The notes under the pieces were generated by a model that saw only the letters and a program-made list of their open reading frames with translations, did not search any database and had not been told where the DNA came from. A stretch of DNA of 38,766 bases from Luminiphilus sp. (GTDB lineage Bacteria; Pseudomonadota; Gammaproteobacteria; Pseudomonadales; Halieaceae): contig JADHQG010000011.1 in the NCBI GenBank assembly GCA_016778045.1, positions 1 to 38,766 on the forward strand, given 5' to 3'. Numbering within the stretch: position 1 is the stretch's first letter; each line of letters begins with the position of its first letter. Below, in pieces: positions 1 through 10,066 of this stretch. The translations under genes were made by a program, and so were the position numbers.

Positions 1-822
1 GTGGGGGCGCAGGCCTTGCGGGTGTTTGGTCCAGAGGCGGAAACTTTAATTGCCGTCCTGCTGACGCTGGCGATCCTGTACTTCTCAGAAATTATTCCGA
101 AGACTTTGGGGGCAACCTACTGGCGGCAGCTGGCGGTGCCTGCGGCGTTTATCATTCGGTGGCTGGTGCGCTTGGTGTATCCGCTGGTATGGGTATCCAC
201 GCGCCTGACGCAGCTGCTGGGTAAGCGCCACAAAGACGAGATCACCCGCGAGGAGATTCTGGCGTTGGCATCATTGGGGCGCAAAGACGGTGCGTTGGCG
301 GCTCAGGAGAACGAATATCTCGTCAATCTTTTTAAGCTTAGTGAGACGCTCACCAGTGAAATTTTGACTCCACGCACGGTGGTGCATATGTTGGATGAGG
401 GCACCACGGTATCCGAGGCGCTGGGCGTCGAGGAGACGCGCCAGTTCACTCGCATACCGGTTTATCGTGATTCAGCGGATAACGTCACCGGCATGGTGAT
501 TCGCGTGAATCTGTTTGAGGCCGAGCGAGAGGGAGCGGCACAGGATGCGATCGCTGATCACGCGCAGCCAATCGTTCGTGTGCCGGAGGAGCTACCCGTT
601 TACCGCCTGTTGGATCGCTTTATTCGTGAGCGAGCGCAGCTATTTTTGGTCGAGGATGAGTTTGGACAGACCGCTGGCATTGTCACGCTGGAGGACGCTA
701 TCGAGACGCTGCTGGGCAGAGAGATTGTTGATGAGAGCGATGCCGTTGCCGACATGCAGGCGCTGGCAAGAGATAAACATCGCGAGCGGCTCGAGAGCGT
801 CGCAGAACAGCAGGACGGCTAA
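1..822 (+). CDS. CNNM/CBS-domain (HlyC/CorC-like) membrane protein, probably 5'-truncated by window edge
   Basis: DUF21/CNNM-type motif 'LYFSEIIPKTLGATYW' followed by CBS-like repeats ('TPRTVVHMLDEGTTVSEAL', 'TAGIVTLEDAIETLLGREIVDESD'); ORF open at window start. Confidence 0.8.
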   Translation: MGAQALRVFGPEAETLIAVLLTLAILYFSEIIPKTLGATYWRQLAVPAAFIIRWLVRLVYPLVWVSTRLTQLLGKRHKDEITREEILALASLGRKDGALAAQENEYLVNLFKLSETLTSEILTPRTVVHMLDEGTTVSEALGVEETRQFTRIPVYRDSADNVTGMVIRVNLFEAEREGAAQDAIADHAQPIVRVPEELPVYRLLDRFIRERAQLFLVEDEFGQTAGIVTLEDAIETLLGREIVDESDAVADMQALARDKHRERLESVAEQQDG

Positions 823-880
823 CGCCAGCCTTACCGAACATTTACCTGTCTGAAGCAGGTTGATCAGCGAGGATAACGCC

Positions 881-1417
881 ATGCCATTTAACGTGACGAT
901 CAATGGTGAACTGACCGACGTCAGTCATATAGACCCCGATACGCCCCTGCTGTGGGCGTTGCGCGACCATCTGGGTTTGGTGGGGACCAAATACGGGTGT
1001 GGTATTGCGCAGTGCGGCGCTTGCACCGTGTGGCTGGACGGCGACCCCGCCAGAGCCTGTCAGTTGCCTCTGGGCCAGCTTGAAGGCCGCTCTATCACAA
1101 CGTTGGAGGGGCTTGCCGGTGACGCCTTGCACCCTGTGCAGCAGGCCTGGGTCGAACACGACGTAGCCCAGTGCGGCTACTGTCAGGCGGGTCAGATCAT
1201 GTCGGCGGCAGCGTTGTTGGCGCGAAATCCTGCGCCCTCTGACGACGAGATTGATCGCGCGATGGCGGGAAACATTTGTCGCTGCGGAACCTATGTCCGG
1301 ATCAGAAAAGCGATCAAGAGCGCGTCTTCCACAATCCAGGGTGGTGTCGCGTTTTTTGATCCCGGCGACTTTGATTCGACCGCCAGCCTGGTTGATTCAA
1401 AGGAGGTAACGTCATGA
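881..1417 (+). CDS. (2Fe-2S)-binding small subunit of isoquinoline 1-oxidoreductase-like molybdenum hydroxylase
   Basis: Two 2Fe-2S motifs: '[16 protein letters not shown]' and 'CGYCQAGQ...[11 protein letters not shown]'; ATG at 881 within ORF 860..1417; stop overlaps the next start. Confidence 0.88.
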   Translation: MPFNVTINGELTDVSHIDPDTPLLWALRDHLGLVGTKYGCGIAQCGACTVWLDGDPARACQLPLGQLEGRSITTLEGLAGDALHPVQQAWVEHDVAQCGYCQAGQIMSAAALLARNPAPSDDEIDRAMAGNICRCGTYVRIRKAIKSASSTIQGGVAFFDPGDFDSTASLVDSKEVTS

Positions 1418-3627
1418 GCGCCAGAGAGATCAACGCCCGCCTCAACAGACGACAATTCCTTCAGTTTTCCGGGTTTGGATTGGCCCTGACTGCCAGTGGT
1501 CAAGTGATGCAGGTGGTGGCCAAAGATCATGCTGATGCCTCGGCGTTGAGTGCCTACATCACCGTGAGCGCAGACGGCGTGATCACCATTGGTGCACCCA
1601 ACCCGGAGGTGGGTCAGGGCGTGAATACCTCGTTGCCGATGATCATCGCGGAAGAACTCGATGCTGCGTGGAGCGACGTCAAAGTGGTGAACACTCCGAT
1701 CGATGCCGCGCAGTACGGTGCTCAATTTGCCGGGGGCTCTTTATCGGTGCCAATGCGTTGGGACGAGCTTCGCAGGGTAGGCGCGACAGCTCGAGCGATG
1801 CTGCTTCAGGCGGCCGCGCAAGCAATGGGGGTGCCGACGGCAGAGTTGAGCACACAAGACTCTCGCGTCACTCACGAGGTGTCGGGCCGAAGTCTCCCAT
1901 ATGCGGAGCTGGCCCTTGACGCCTCAAAGGTGTCTCTTCCCGCTGCAGATAGTGTGGCGCTAAAGGCCCCCGAGCAGTATCGGTTATTGGGTCAGCGAGT
2001 CACCAATGCATCAGCAGCAGCGATCGCGCAGGGCGAGGCGCTTTTTGGCATCGATGTGACAGTTCCCGATATGGTGTATGCCAGCTATATAAAGTGCCCG
2101 CATATTGGAGGGCGCCCGATCTCGGCAAACCTCGACGAGATCAAGGCCCAGCGTGGCGTTATCGATGCTTTCATCATTGAGGGTGAAGCAGGGCCCTACC
2201 AATTTGATATTCGCAACTCTACGCAGGTGTCACCCGGAGTAGCGATTGTGGCCCGCGATACGTGGGCTGCGATGCGTGCGCGAAAATTGCTCAAGGTGCA
2301 GTGGGATACTGAGCCAGCCTCCAGCGATGACAGCGAGCAGATTGCCGCGGCGGCCAAGGCGGCAGCGGGCCGGCGCGACGAGGCCAAAACGATTAGCTCG
2401 GTCGGTGACGCCAGTCAGGCTCTGCTCGATGCGAAGTCGCGGGCGAAGGCGTTTTACAGCGCAGACTTTGTGTCCCACGCTCAACTAGAGCCGCAAAGCT
2501 GTGTGGCACAGGTAACGGCCCAATCCGCAGAAGTTTGGACGTCCAGTCAAACCCCCTCAGCGGTCGACCAGCTTTTACCTGGCTTGCTGGCGCTCCCGGC
2601 GGAAGCTGTGACAGTCCATTCGGTTCGTGGTGGCGGCGGTTTTGGGCGTCGGCTGTCTAATGAGTACGTCTATGAGGCAGCGCTCATCTCTCAGCGTATG
2701 GGTCTACCGGTGAAGGTGCAGTGGTCGCGCGAAGATGACATGGCCTTCGATTACTTTCGCTCGGCGCTCTACTTGGATATGGAGGGCGGTGTGTCCGAAG
2801 AGGGTCGTCTCTCAGCGTGGAAGCTGCATGTCATCGCGGGATCGACCGACGACGAAAAAGCCAATTACGGCGGGACTTATCGAGAGCGGGATTTCCCTGA
2901 GAGCCGCGTGCCTCACTATGACATCGCGACGACGCTGATTCCGTCGCAGACGCCAACAGGCGCATGGCGTGCGCCATTTTCCAATATTTATGCTTTCGCC
3001 GAGCAGTCGTTTCTCTGCGAGCTGGCGGCGGCGGCCGGCCGGGATTACCGCGACTTCTTACTCGATCTGTTGGGAGAAGACGAATGGTTTAAAGACGGGG
3101 ACCGCAATGCGCTCAATACCGCTCGAGCCAAAGGCGTCATTAATGCCGCCTGCGCCGCTGCGAGCTGGGGTCGCTCCCTACCCGAAGGGCGGGGCCTGGG
3201 GCTGGCCTTTTTCTTCAGTCATGCGGGGCACGTGGCCGAGGTGGCTGAGGTAAGTGTTGCCGCCGATAGGAGACTCACGGTGCACGATGTCTGGGTGGCT
3301 GCCGACGTGGGTCAGGTGATCAATCTCAGCGGCGTTGAAAATCAGATTGAAGGTTCAGTGGTGGATGGTTTGAGCGCGATGGCCAATCAGCGCATCACGA
3401 TTCGAGAGGGGTGCATTCAGGAAACCAACTTCGATACCTACCCGCTACTGAGAATGCCAAAGGCACCCAGAGTGCATGTGCAAATGATAGCGTCGGGATA
3501 TTCACCAACTGGTGCAGGGGAGCCGGCGCTGCCACCCTTGGCCCCGGCAGTGGGTAACGCGGTTTTCGCAGCCTGTGGCGAGCGCATCCGTGAGTTACCC
3601 TTCAGCAAGGCTGGGTTTATGGTTTAG
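1414..3627 (+). CDS. Molybdopterin-binding large subunit (isoquinoline 1-oxidoreductase beta / xanthine dehydrogenase family)
   Basis: Twin-arginine signal '[15 protein letters not shown]', 'GGGGFGRR', C-terminal '[17 protein letters not shown]'; 4-bp ATGA-type overlap with the Fe-S subunit. Confidence 0.88.
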   Translation: MSAREINARLNRRQFLQFSGFGLALTASGQVMQVVAKDHADASALSAYITVSADGVITIGAPNPEVGQGVNTSLPMIIAEELDAAWSDVKVVNTPIDAAQYGAQFAGGSLSVPMRWDELRRVGATARAMLLQAAAQAMGVPTAELSTQDSRVTHEVSGRSLPYAELALDASKVSLPAADSVALKAPEQYRLLGQRVTNASAAAIAQGEALFGIDVTVPDMVYASYIKCPHIGGRPISANLDEIKAQRGVIDAFIIEGEAGPYQFDIRNSTQVSPGVAIVARDTWAAMRARKLLKVQWDTEPASSDDSEQIAAAAKAAAGRRDEAKTISSVGDASQALLDAKSRAKAFYSADFVSHAQLEPQSCVAQVTAQSAEVWTSSQTPSAVDQLLPGLLALPAEAVTVHSVRGGGGFGRRLSNEYVYEAALISQRMGLPVKVQWSREDDMAFDYFRSALYLDMEGGVSEEGRLSAWKLHVIAGSTDDEKANYGGTYRERDFPESRVPHYDIATTLIPSQTPTGAWRAPFSNIYAFAEQSFLCELAAAAGRDYRDFLLDLLGEDEWFKDGDRNALNTARAKGVINAACAAASWGRSLPEGRGLGLAFFFSHAGHVAEVAEVSVAADRRLTVHDVWVAADVGQVINLSGVENQIEGSVVDGLSAMANQRITIREGCIQETNFDTYPLLRMPKAPRVHVQMIASGYSPTGAGEPALPPLAPAVGNAVFAACGERIRELPFSKAGFMV

Positions 3628-3722
3628 TGACAGGGCGCAGCTCGCGATGAAGATCGCCGCTGTCACCTACTGCTAATGAGATTGACCGATGTTCCTGCCA
3701 GCATAGGGGGTGAGGTGAGATT

Positions 3723-3935
3723 ATGAACACAGTAATAAACAGACTTGCGGTCATTCTGTCCTGGTGGGCATTCGTTCATGTCGTTTTGATCATCATTGGC
3801 ATCGCGGACGAGATGAATAGCGCACTACCCATATCCACCAGCGAGGTGGGTCGATTTATTCGTGATTACGCTGCCTTGTATCAACACGAAATGATTTACT
3901 ACAGCTTTTCTCCGGCCCTATGGGTAGTGCTGTAA
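3723..3935 (+). CDS. Small hypothetical membrane protein (possibly prematurely terminated)
   Basis: 70 aa ORF with hydrophobic N-terminal segment 'LAVILSWWAFVHVVLIIIGIA'. Confidence 0.45.
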   Translation: MNTVINRLAVILSWWAFVHVVLIIIGIADEMNSALPISTSEVGRFIRDYAALYQHEMIYYSFSPALWVVL

Positions 3936-4073
3936 TTGGTCACCGGCAGGGTCGCTGTTCTACCCTGGCGTCGGTAGTGCAACCTGGCAACGCTAAGCCA
4001 TTAGGATGATTGGTGGGGTGCTTGCTCTCACCGAACCACCTTAGGCGAGAGAGTTCATTGCAGCGCAAAAATA

Positions 4074-4160
4074 TGGTGCCCAGGAGAGGACTTGAACCTC
4101 CACGCCCTTGCGAGCACTAGCACCTGAAGCTAGCGTGTCTACCAATTTCACCACCTGGGC
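4074..4160 (-). tRNA. tRNA-Leu (CAG)
   Basis: Reverse complement GCCCAGGTGGTGAAATTGGTAGACACGCTAGCTTCAGGTGCTAG...GGTTCAAGTCCTCTCCTGGGCACCA; 7-bp acceptor stem, long variable arm, encoded CCA. Confidence 0.96.
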
Positions 4161-4333
4161 AGCGGGAAATCTCTGATTAACCAGAGGGCGCGCAGACTAC
4201 TGCCTCGACTCTAAACTGTCAATTTCGTGTATCGGTTGGCCTTTAGCATTGCGGCCCCGCAATCTGGGGGCTGTTTCCCGCGTATAATAGGACCTTCTTT
4301 CCAGCCGGCTGTCTCCAGCCATCGGACTTCATC

Positions 4334-6883
4334 TTGGCGCTACGCCGCAAAAACAGTACCTCTAGACCACCCGTTGACCCCCATGCGGCGCGAGAGCAGG
4401 GCCGGTACGAGCACCCCATTCCCAGTCGGGAAGTGATTTTGGGCTTGCTCGAGGCGGCGGATGCCCCCATGGCGTTTGCTGGCATTGCCGAAGAGCTGGG
4501 TTTGAGTGGCGAGCGCGATCTCGACGCACTGGGTAAACGCCTGCGGGCGATGCAACGCGACGGGCAGATTATTTCCGGCAGGCGCGGTGCTTATGGTGTG
4601 CCCAAGCGAATGGACTTGTTGCGCTGTAGGGTGATGGGCCACAGAGATGGTTACGGTTTTGCGAGACCGCTCGAGGGGGAGGCAGAGGATTTGTTTCTCT
4701 CCGCCCGCGAGATGTATCAGGTGTTTGATGGCGATGAGGTACTGGCATCTGTCGCCGGTCTCGATCGCCGTGGCCGGGCCGAGGGACAAATCGTTGAAGT
4801 GCTGACCCGAGCGCATGCCAAAGTGGTCGGGCGCTATATGGAAGAGAGTGGCATTGGCTTTCTGCTCCCGCATAACACACGCATTCGCAATCACATCTTG
4901 ATTCCGCCCAAGGCCAAGGGCGGCGCGCGTCATGGGCAGCTGGTGTCGGTGGTACTGACTGACTACCCCTCTGCCACCTTGGGCGCCAAAGGCGAGGTCG
5001 AGGAAGTGCTTGGCGATCATCTGGATCCAGGGCTTGAGATCGATGTGGCCATTCGCGCCCATGGCATCCCCTGGGAGTGGCCGGATGAGGTGTTGCGTGA
5101 GGCCGGCGCGCTGGGTGAGGAGCCCGCCGAGGCAGATAAAGCCCACCGAGTAGATTTGCGCAATGTGCCGTTTGTCACCATCGACGGTGAGGACGCCAGA
5201 GATTTTGACGACGCCGTGTGGTGCGAGGAGGCCCCCGATGGTTTTCGGCTGCGCGTGGCGATCGCCGACGTCTCACATTACGTCCCTGTGGGCTCTGCCC
5301 TAGATGAAGAGGCGAGCATCAGGGGCAATTCGGTGTATTTCCCCGAGCGGGTCGTCCCGATGTTTCCTGAGGTGCTCTCTAATGGTTTGTGTTCGCTCAA
5401 GCCTGAGGTGGACCGACTCGCCATGGTCTGCGACATGCAGATTGATCGCAGCGGTCAGTTGCAGGGCTACACCTTTTACGAAGCGGTGATTCATTCCCAT
5501 GCGCGGCTCACCTATACCGACGTGGGTGCCGTGATTGAAAACGGTTGGAGTCCCGACGTGCCTGCCGAGCGTGGTGAGGAGATCGAGCGACTCTATCGGC
5601 TGTATCAAGTCCTTCGCAGCGCGCGAGAGCAGCGCGGCGCGCTCGATTTTGACACGCAGGAAACCCGCATCCTATTTGATGAGCAGCGCAAGATCGCCGC
5701 TATCAAGCCCGTGCGGCGCAACGACGCACACAAATTGATCGAGGAGTGCATGCTAATTGCCAATGTGGCCACTGCGCAGTTCCTTGAAGCGCTTGAGCAA
5801 CCGGCGCTGTTTCGCGTGCACGAGGGCCCCAGCGCCGAGAAGCTCGAAAACTTACGCGCCTTCTTAGGTGAGCTGTCGTTAGATTTACCGGGCGGTCTGA
5901 AACCCACGCCCGAGCACTATCAATCGCTGCTCGCCACTGTGGAGGGCCGCGACGACAGCCACATTATTCAAACGATGTTGCTGCGCTCACTCTCTCAGGC
6001 TGTATACCAACCGGAAAACGCGGGACATTTTGGCCTCCATTATGAGGCCTACGCGCATTTCACCTCACCCATTCGCCGTTACCCCGATCTATTGGTGCAC
6101 CGCGCGATTCGCTCGGCGATCCGAGGTCGAGGTAAGAACGCGCACATCAATCGGGTCAAAGGCGCTGTCGTGCTCAAGCGAGAGCGCATCTATCCCTACG
6201 ACACCGCCGCGATGGTGGCCTTGGGCGAGCAATGTTCCATGACCGAGCGTCGCGCGGACGACGCAACGCGTGAGGTCGATGCCTGGCTCAAGTGCGAATT
6301 TCTCAAGGACCGCATCGGCGAGGAGTTCGAGGGGGTGATCGCCGCCGTGACCAATTTCGGCGTATTCGTTGAGTTGAGCGACCTCTACATCGAAGGCCTC
6401 ATGCACGTCAGTGCCTTACCCGGTGATTACTATCACTTTGACCAGGCCAAACAGCGACTGATCGGCGAGCGCACACGGCAGATCTTTCAATTGGGCGGAG
6501 CGGTTACGGTTCGGGTCGCTCGCGTCGATCTAGATGACCGAAAAATTGATTTGGAGCTGGCCGGTGTTGCGCCATCCAAACGCGGTAAGAGCGGTAAGAG
6601 TGGAAAGCGCCGGTCTGATGGTGAACCGGGATCAGTGAGTCGCACTCGAAAATCTCAGCGCCGACAAACCGATGCCTCGGGGGAGAAGGAAAGTGGCGCG
6701 GGCAGGCGCAAGTCAGGAAAATCGCCAGCCAAGCCATCGAAATTGGCGAAATCTTCCAAGTCCGCCAAATCAACAAAGGCATCGACCTTAAGCCCGTCTG
6801 CACAAGGATCCAAGTCGGGCAAGGCCTCAGGCGCAAAGCGCCGCCCGGGTAAAAAATCCCCAGCGGGGAAGAAACGGCAGTGA
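4334..6883 (+). CDS. rnr: Ribonuclease R
   Basis: RNB domain 'VTIDGEDARDFDDAVW', 'HFGLHYEAYAHFTSPIRRYPDLLVHRAI', C-terminal S1 domain 'FEGVIAAVTNFGVFVELSDLYIEGLMHVSAL', Lys/Ser-rich tail; followed by rlmB. Confidence 0.95.
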   Translation: MALRRKNSTSRPPVDPHAAREQGRYEHPIPSREVILGLLEAADAPMAFAGIAEELGLSGERDLDALGKRLRAMQRDGQIISGRRGAYGVPKRMDLLRCRVMGHRDGYGFARPLEGEAEDLFLSAREMYQVFDGDEVLASVAGLDRRGRAEGQIVEVLTRAHAKVVGRYMEESGIGFLLPHNTRIRNHILIPPKAKGGARHGQLVSVVLTDYPSATLGAKGEVEEVLGDHLDPGLEIDVAIRAHGIPWEWPDEVLREAGALGEEPAEADKAHRVDLRNVPFVTIDGEDARDFDDAVWCEEAPDGFRLRVAIADVSHYVPVGSALDEEASIRGNSVYFPERVVPMFPEVLSNGLCSLKPEVDRLAMVCDMQIDRSGQLQGYTFYEAVIHSHARLTYTDVGAVIENGWSPDVPAERGEEIERLYRLYQVLRSAREQRGALDFDTQETRILFDEQRKIAAIKPVRRNDAHKLIEECMLIANVATAQFLEALEQPALFRVHEGPSAEKLENLRAFLGELSLDLPGGLKPTPEHYQSLLATVEGRDDSHIIQTMLLRSLSQAVYQPENAGHFGLHYEAYAHFTSPIRRYPDLLVHRAIRSAIRGRGKNAHINRVKGAVVLKRERIYPYDTAAMVALGEQCSMTERRADDATREVDAWLKCEFLKDRIGEEFEGVIAAVTNFGVFVELSDLYIEGLMHVSALPGDYYHFDQAKQRLIGERTRQIFQLGGAVTVRVARVDLDDRKIDLELAGVAPSKRGKSGKSGKRRSDGEPGSVSRTRKSQRRQTDASGEKESGAGRRKSGKSPAKPSKLAKSSKSAKSTKASTLSPSAQGSKSGKASGAKRRPGKKSPAGKKRQ

Positions 6884-6886
6884 AGC

Positions 6887-7669
6887 ATGAGTGACGTCGT
6901 TTTTGGTTACCACGCTGTTGAGAGCTTGATCCGCAGAGAGTCAGGGCGGATTGCCGCGCTTCACGTGCAGGCTGACCGACAGGACAAGCGTATGCACGCG
7001 TTATTGGAGCTCGCTCAAAATCAAGGGGTGGCGGTCATATCCAGCGATAAAGCAGAGCTTGATCAGCGGGCTCCCGGGCGACACCAGGGGGTGGTCGCGT
7101 TGCTGCGCCCCGGTGAGTCTCGAGAAGCGGTGGGCATGATTTCCGAGAGCGATCTCCTCGACTGCGTCACTGAGTCGGAGCCGCCGCTACTGCTGATTCT
7201 GGATGGCGTGACGGACCCCCATAACCTGGGTGCCTGCTTGCGCAGTGCCGATGCAGCAGGGGTCACCGCCGTGATCTTTCCCAAGGATAAAAGCGCCGAC
7301 GTCAACGACGTGGCGCGAAAGGTAGCCAGTGGTGCCGCCGAGGCGGTGCCCTGGGTGCGTGTGACCAACCTCGCCAGAACGATTGAGTCCCTGAAGCACG
7401 CAGGAATCTGGGTAATTGGTACTGACGGAGGCGCCAAGCAAACTGTTTTCGAGCAGGATTTGACCGGGCCCTCTGCCCTGGTGCTGGGCTCGGAGGGCTC
7501 CGGTATGCGCCGCCTGACCCGTGAGCTGTGTGATTTCACAGTCAAGCTGCCGATGGCGGGCTCTGTCTCTAGCCTCAACGTGTCGGTCGCGGCAGGCATT
7601 TGCCTGTTCGAGGCAGTGCGTCAACGCGGGGCAATGCCCGCTAACGCCACTCGTGACAGTGCCAAATAA
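6887..7669 (+). CDS. rlmB: 23S rRNA (guanosine(2251)-2'-O)-methyltransferase
   Basis: SpoU/TrmH-type motifs 'LDGVTDPHNLGACLRSADAAGV', 'LVLGSEGSGMRRLTRELCD', 'SLNVSVAAGICLFEAVRQR'. Confidence 0.94.
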   Translation: MSDVVFGYHAVESLIRRESGRIAALHVQADRQDKRMHALLELAQNQGVAVISSDKAELDQRAPGRHQGVVALLRPGESREAVGMISESDLLDCVTESEPPLLLILDGVTDPHNLGACLRSADAAGVTAVIFPKDKSADVNDVARKVASGAAEAVPWVRVTNLARTIESLKHAGIWVIGTDGGAKQTVFEQDLTGPSALVLGSEGSGMRRLTRELCDFTVKLPMAGSVSSLNVSVAAGICLFEAVRQRGAMPANATRDSAK

Positions 7670-7750
7670 CGTCATTGCAAAGCCCCCCCAGGCTCTGTAA
7701 GCTCCGCCCCTCAAAAATTTGGCCGGGCCTGATTTAGGTCCATCCTCCTT

Positions 7751-7772
7751 GCCACACCGTCTGTCGGGTGGC
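7751..7772 (+). promoter_or_regulatory. Candidate S6:S18 autoregulatory mRNA hairpin in the rpsF leader
   Basis: GCCAC-ACCG-TCTGT-CGG-GTGGC hairpin 23 nt upstream of the rpsF GTG start; resembles the CCG-containing S6:S18 leader motif but was only inspected by eye. Confidence 0.4.
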
Positions 7773-7795
7773 TTTAATCCACAGGGAGTACGCGA

Positions 7796-8266
7796 GTGCG
7801 ACACTACGAAGTTGTGTTCATGGTCCATCCGGATCAGTCCGAACAAGTCCCAGGAATGATTGAGCGTTACAGCAACGTCATCACCAAAGATGGCGGTACG
7901 GTTCATCGTCTTGAAGATTGGGGTCGACGTCAGTTGGCTTACCACATCAACAAAATTCATAAAGCCCACTACGTGCTCATGAACGTTGAAGCCTCCAATG
8001 AGGCAATGGAAGAGTTGACGACAACCTTCCGATACAACGATGCCGTCATCCGCAACCTGGTGATCCGTCGTGACGAGCCCGTGCTGGAAGAGTCTCTGAT
8101 TATGAAAGCCGAGCGCGAGGATAAGGAGCGCAAGGCGCGCTATCAGGAGCGCCAGGACAACGATGCACGCCAGGCGGCAGCGCAGGCGGCGCCGACAGAG
8201 GACGCCGCACCTGCTGAGACTGCCGAGGTACCCGAAGCCGCCACTGAATCTGCGAGCGAGGAATAA
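7796..8266 (+). CDS. rpsF: 30S ribosomal protein S6
   Basis: '[25 protein letters not shown]...[29 protein letters not shown]'; GTG start. Confidence 0.98.
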   Translation: MRHYEVVFMVHPDQSEQVPGMIERYSNVITKDGGTVHRLEDWGRRQLAYHINKIHKAHYVLMNVEASNEAMEELTTTFRYNDAVIRNLVIRRDEPVLEESLIMKAEREDKERKARYQERQDNDARQAAAQAAPTEDAAPAETAEVPEAATESASEE

Positions 8267-8269
8267 GCC

Positions 8270-8497
8270 ATGTCACGTTTTTTTCGACGACGAAAGTTTT
8301 GCCGCTTCACTGCCGAGGGCGTCACCGAGATTGATTACAAAGATCTCGATACGCTGAAGCAGTACGTTTCAGAGACGGGCAAGATCGTACCGAGCCGAAT
8401 TACCGGTACCAAAGCAAAGTATCAGCGCCAATTGGCGACCGCGGTGAAGCGTGCCCGCTATCTGGCGCTGCTGCCTTACACAGACGCACATAACTAA
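8270..8497 (+). CDS. rpsR: 30S ribosomal protein S18
   Basis: '[67 protein letters not shown]'. Confidence 0.98.
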   Translation: MSRFFRRRKFCRFTAEGVTEIDYKDLDTLKQYVSETGKIVPSRITGTKAKYQRQLATAVKRARYLALLPYTDAHN

Positions 8498-8503
8498 GCG
8501 TTA

Positions 8504-9400
8504 ATGATGCGCGGCCTCGCTGAATTCATCATGCGCGGCCGGTGGCAGGCACTCGGGATCGCCATTTTGGGCTCCTGGAGCCTGCTGTTTGGCTGGATCA
8601 GCGCGGCGGCTATCGCGCTGGTGACCCTGAGAAAGGGAACAATCGCCGGTGGGTGGTTGGTGCTGTGGGCGCTGCTGCCGGCAGTCGTCATCACCGTGAT
8701 GACGGGAGATACCGGTGGCGCGATGTTGCTATTGGGTGCTTACGGCTTAGCGGTGATTCTCAGGGAGAGCGTGAGTCTGTCTCTGGCTGTCATGGCAAGC
8801 GTACCGCTGGTGGCGGTCAGTGGTGCGGCGCTGATGGGGCTGAACGGCGCATTTTTAGAGGAGCTGGTCAGTACCTTTAATCAGTCGCTGATGCAGGCGC
8901 TGATGCAACTGGAACAGGACCTACAGCAGGAAGGGTCGCAGGAGTTGGCCCTCAACGTGCTGTCGGTTCCACAGGTAGCGGCGCTGCTGGCTACGGGTAA
9001 TGCGGTGATTGCACTGCTGAGCCTGATGCTGGGTCGCTATTGGCAGGCGGCGCTCTACAACCCGGGAGGCTTCGGTGAGGAATTCCGTGCCTTGAGGGTG
9101 CCCAAGGGCGCTGTGCTGGCGATGGCCGGACTAGCGATCGCCCTTTGGTGGATGGGACCCGACTGGCGGGTCTGGAGCGCGGCGGCGGTGTTGCCGCTCA
9201 TGATGGCAGGTTTTGCGTTGGTGCATGCCTACGCGACCCACGCGGCCAAGGGCGTTGCCTGGCTGACGCTGATGTACGTGCTCTGGGTCGTGCTGGACCC
9301 GATGAAATGGGTTTGGGTTGGCGTTGTGGTGGTCGACGCGTTTGTTGATTTTAGAGCCAGGTGGGCGACGACCTCTGGCAAGGACTCAGGCGGCGACTAG
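8504..9400 (+). CDS. DUF2232-like polytopic membrane protein between rpsR and rplI
   Basis: Hydrophobic multi-TM protein in the gammaproteobacterial rpsR-DUF2232-rplI arrangement. Confidence 0.7.
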   Translation: MMRGLAEFIMRGRWQALGIAILGSWSLLFGWISAAAIALVTLRKGTIAGGWLVLWALLPAVVITVMTGDTGGAMLLLGAYGLAVILRESVSLSLAVMASVPLVAVSGAALMGLNGAFLEELVSTFNQSLMQALMQLEQDLQQEGSQELALNVLSVPQVAALLATGNAVIALLSLMLGRYWQAALYNPGGFGEEFRALRVPKGAVLAMAGLAIALWWMGPDWRVWSAAAVLPLMMAGFALVHAYATHAAKGVAWLTLMYVLWVVLDPMKWVWVGVVVVDAFVDFRARWATTSGKDSGGD

Positions 9401-9458
9401 TCCGCCTGGCAAGAATGGTTAGAAGCGGGTCGGGAAAGGACCTTTAGGGGAAAGAAAG

Positions 9459-9908
9459 ATGGAAGTCATATTGCTCGAAAACATTGGCAATCTCGGTGCG
9501 CTGGGCGACAAGGTCGACGTCAAACCAGGCTATGGCCGCAATTTCCTGATCCCTCAGGGAAAAGCGGTACCCGCCACCGACGATAACGTGGCCAAGTTCG
9601 AAACTCGCCGAGCCGAGCTCGAGGCGGCGGCGGCAGAGACGTTGGCCGCGGCTCAGGCTCGCGGCGAGGCACTCACTGCACTGGGTGCGGTCGAGATTGC
9701 TGCTACCGCAGGGGAAGAGGGTAAGCTGTTTGGCTCAGTCGGAACCCGCGATATTGCGGAGGCACTGACAGCGGCAGGCTGCGAAGTCGACAAGGCAGAG
9801 GTTCGGTTACCTGAAGGCGTTATCCGCGAGCTGGGTGAGTTCGAAATCATGATTCAGGTGCACGCTGAAGTGGCGACCTCGGTCGCGATTCACATCGTCG
9901 CCGAGTAA
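9459..9908 (+). CDS. rplI: 50S ribosomal protein L9
   Basis: '[40 protein letters not shown]'. Confidence 0.98.
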   Translation: MEVILLENIGNLGALGDKVDVKPGYGRNFLIPQGKAVPATDDNVAKFETRRAELEAAAAETLAAAQARGEALTALGAVEIAATAGEEGKLFGSVGTRDIAEALTAAGCEVDKAEVRLPEGVIRELGEFEIMIQVHAEVATSVAIHIVAE

Positions 9909-9914
9909 GTTCTC

Positions 9915-9944
9915 GCGGGGCGTTCGCCCCGCTACTTCATTTTT
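9915..9944 (+). terminator. Rho-independent terminator after rplI
   Basis: GCGGGGC-GTTC-GCCCCGC hairpin followed by a T-rich tract (tacttcattttt). Confidence 0.75.
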
Positions 9945-10066
9945 GAGCCGAGGTTGTGCCTGCGGCTCTGTGACTCTTTGCTGCCATGCTGGCAGTTCCG
10001 ATCTGCCACAGGTACTCTATCCGGCCGGTCGGCGCTTCGGCGTGCTCAGCATCCGTTCGATCCGAC

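Noticed and set aside
4340-5146. 268 aa minus-strand ORF
   Set aside because: Antisense to the N-terminal half of rnr; shadow ORF
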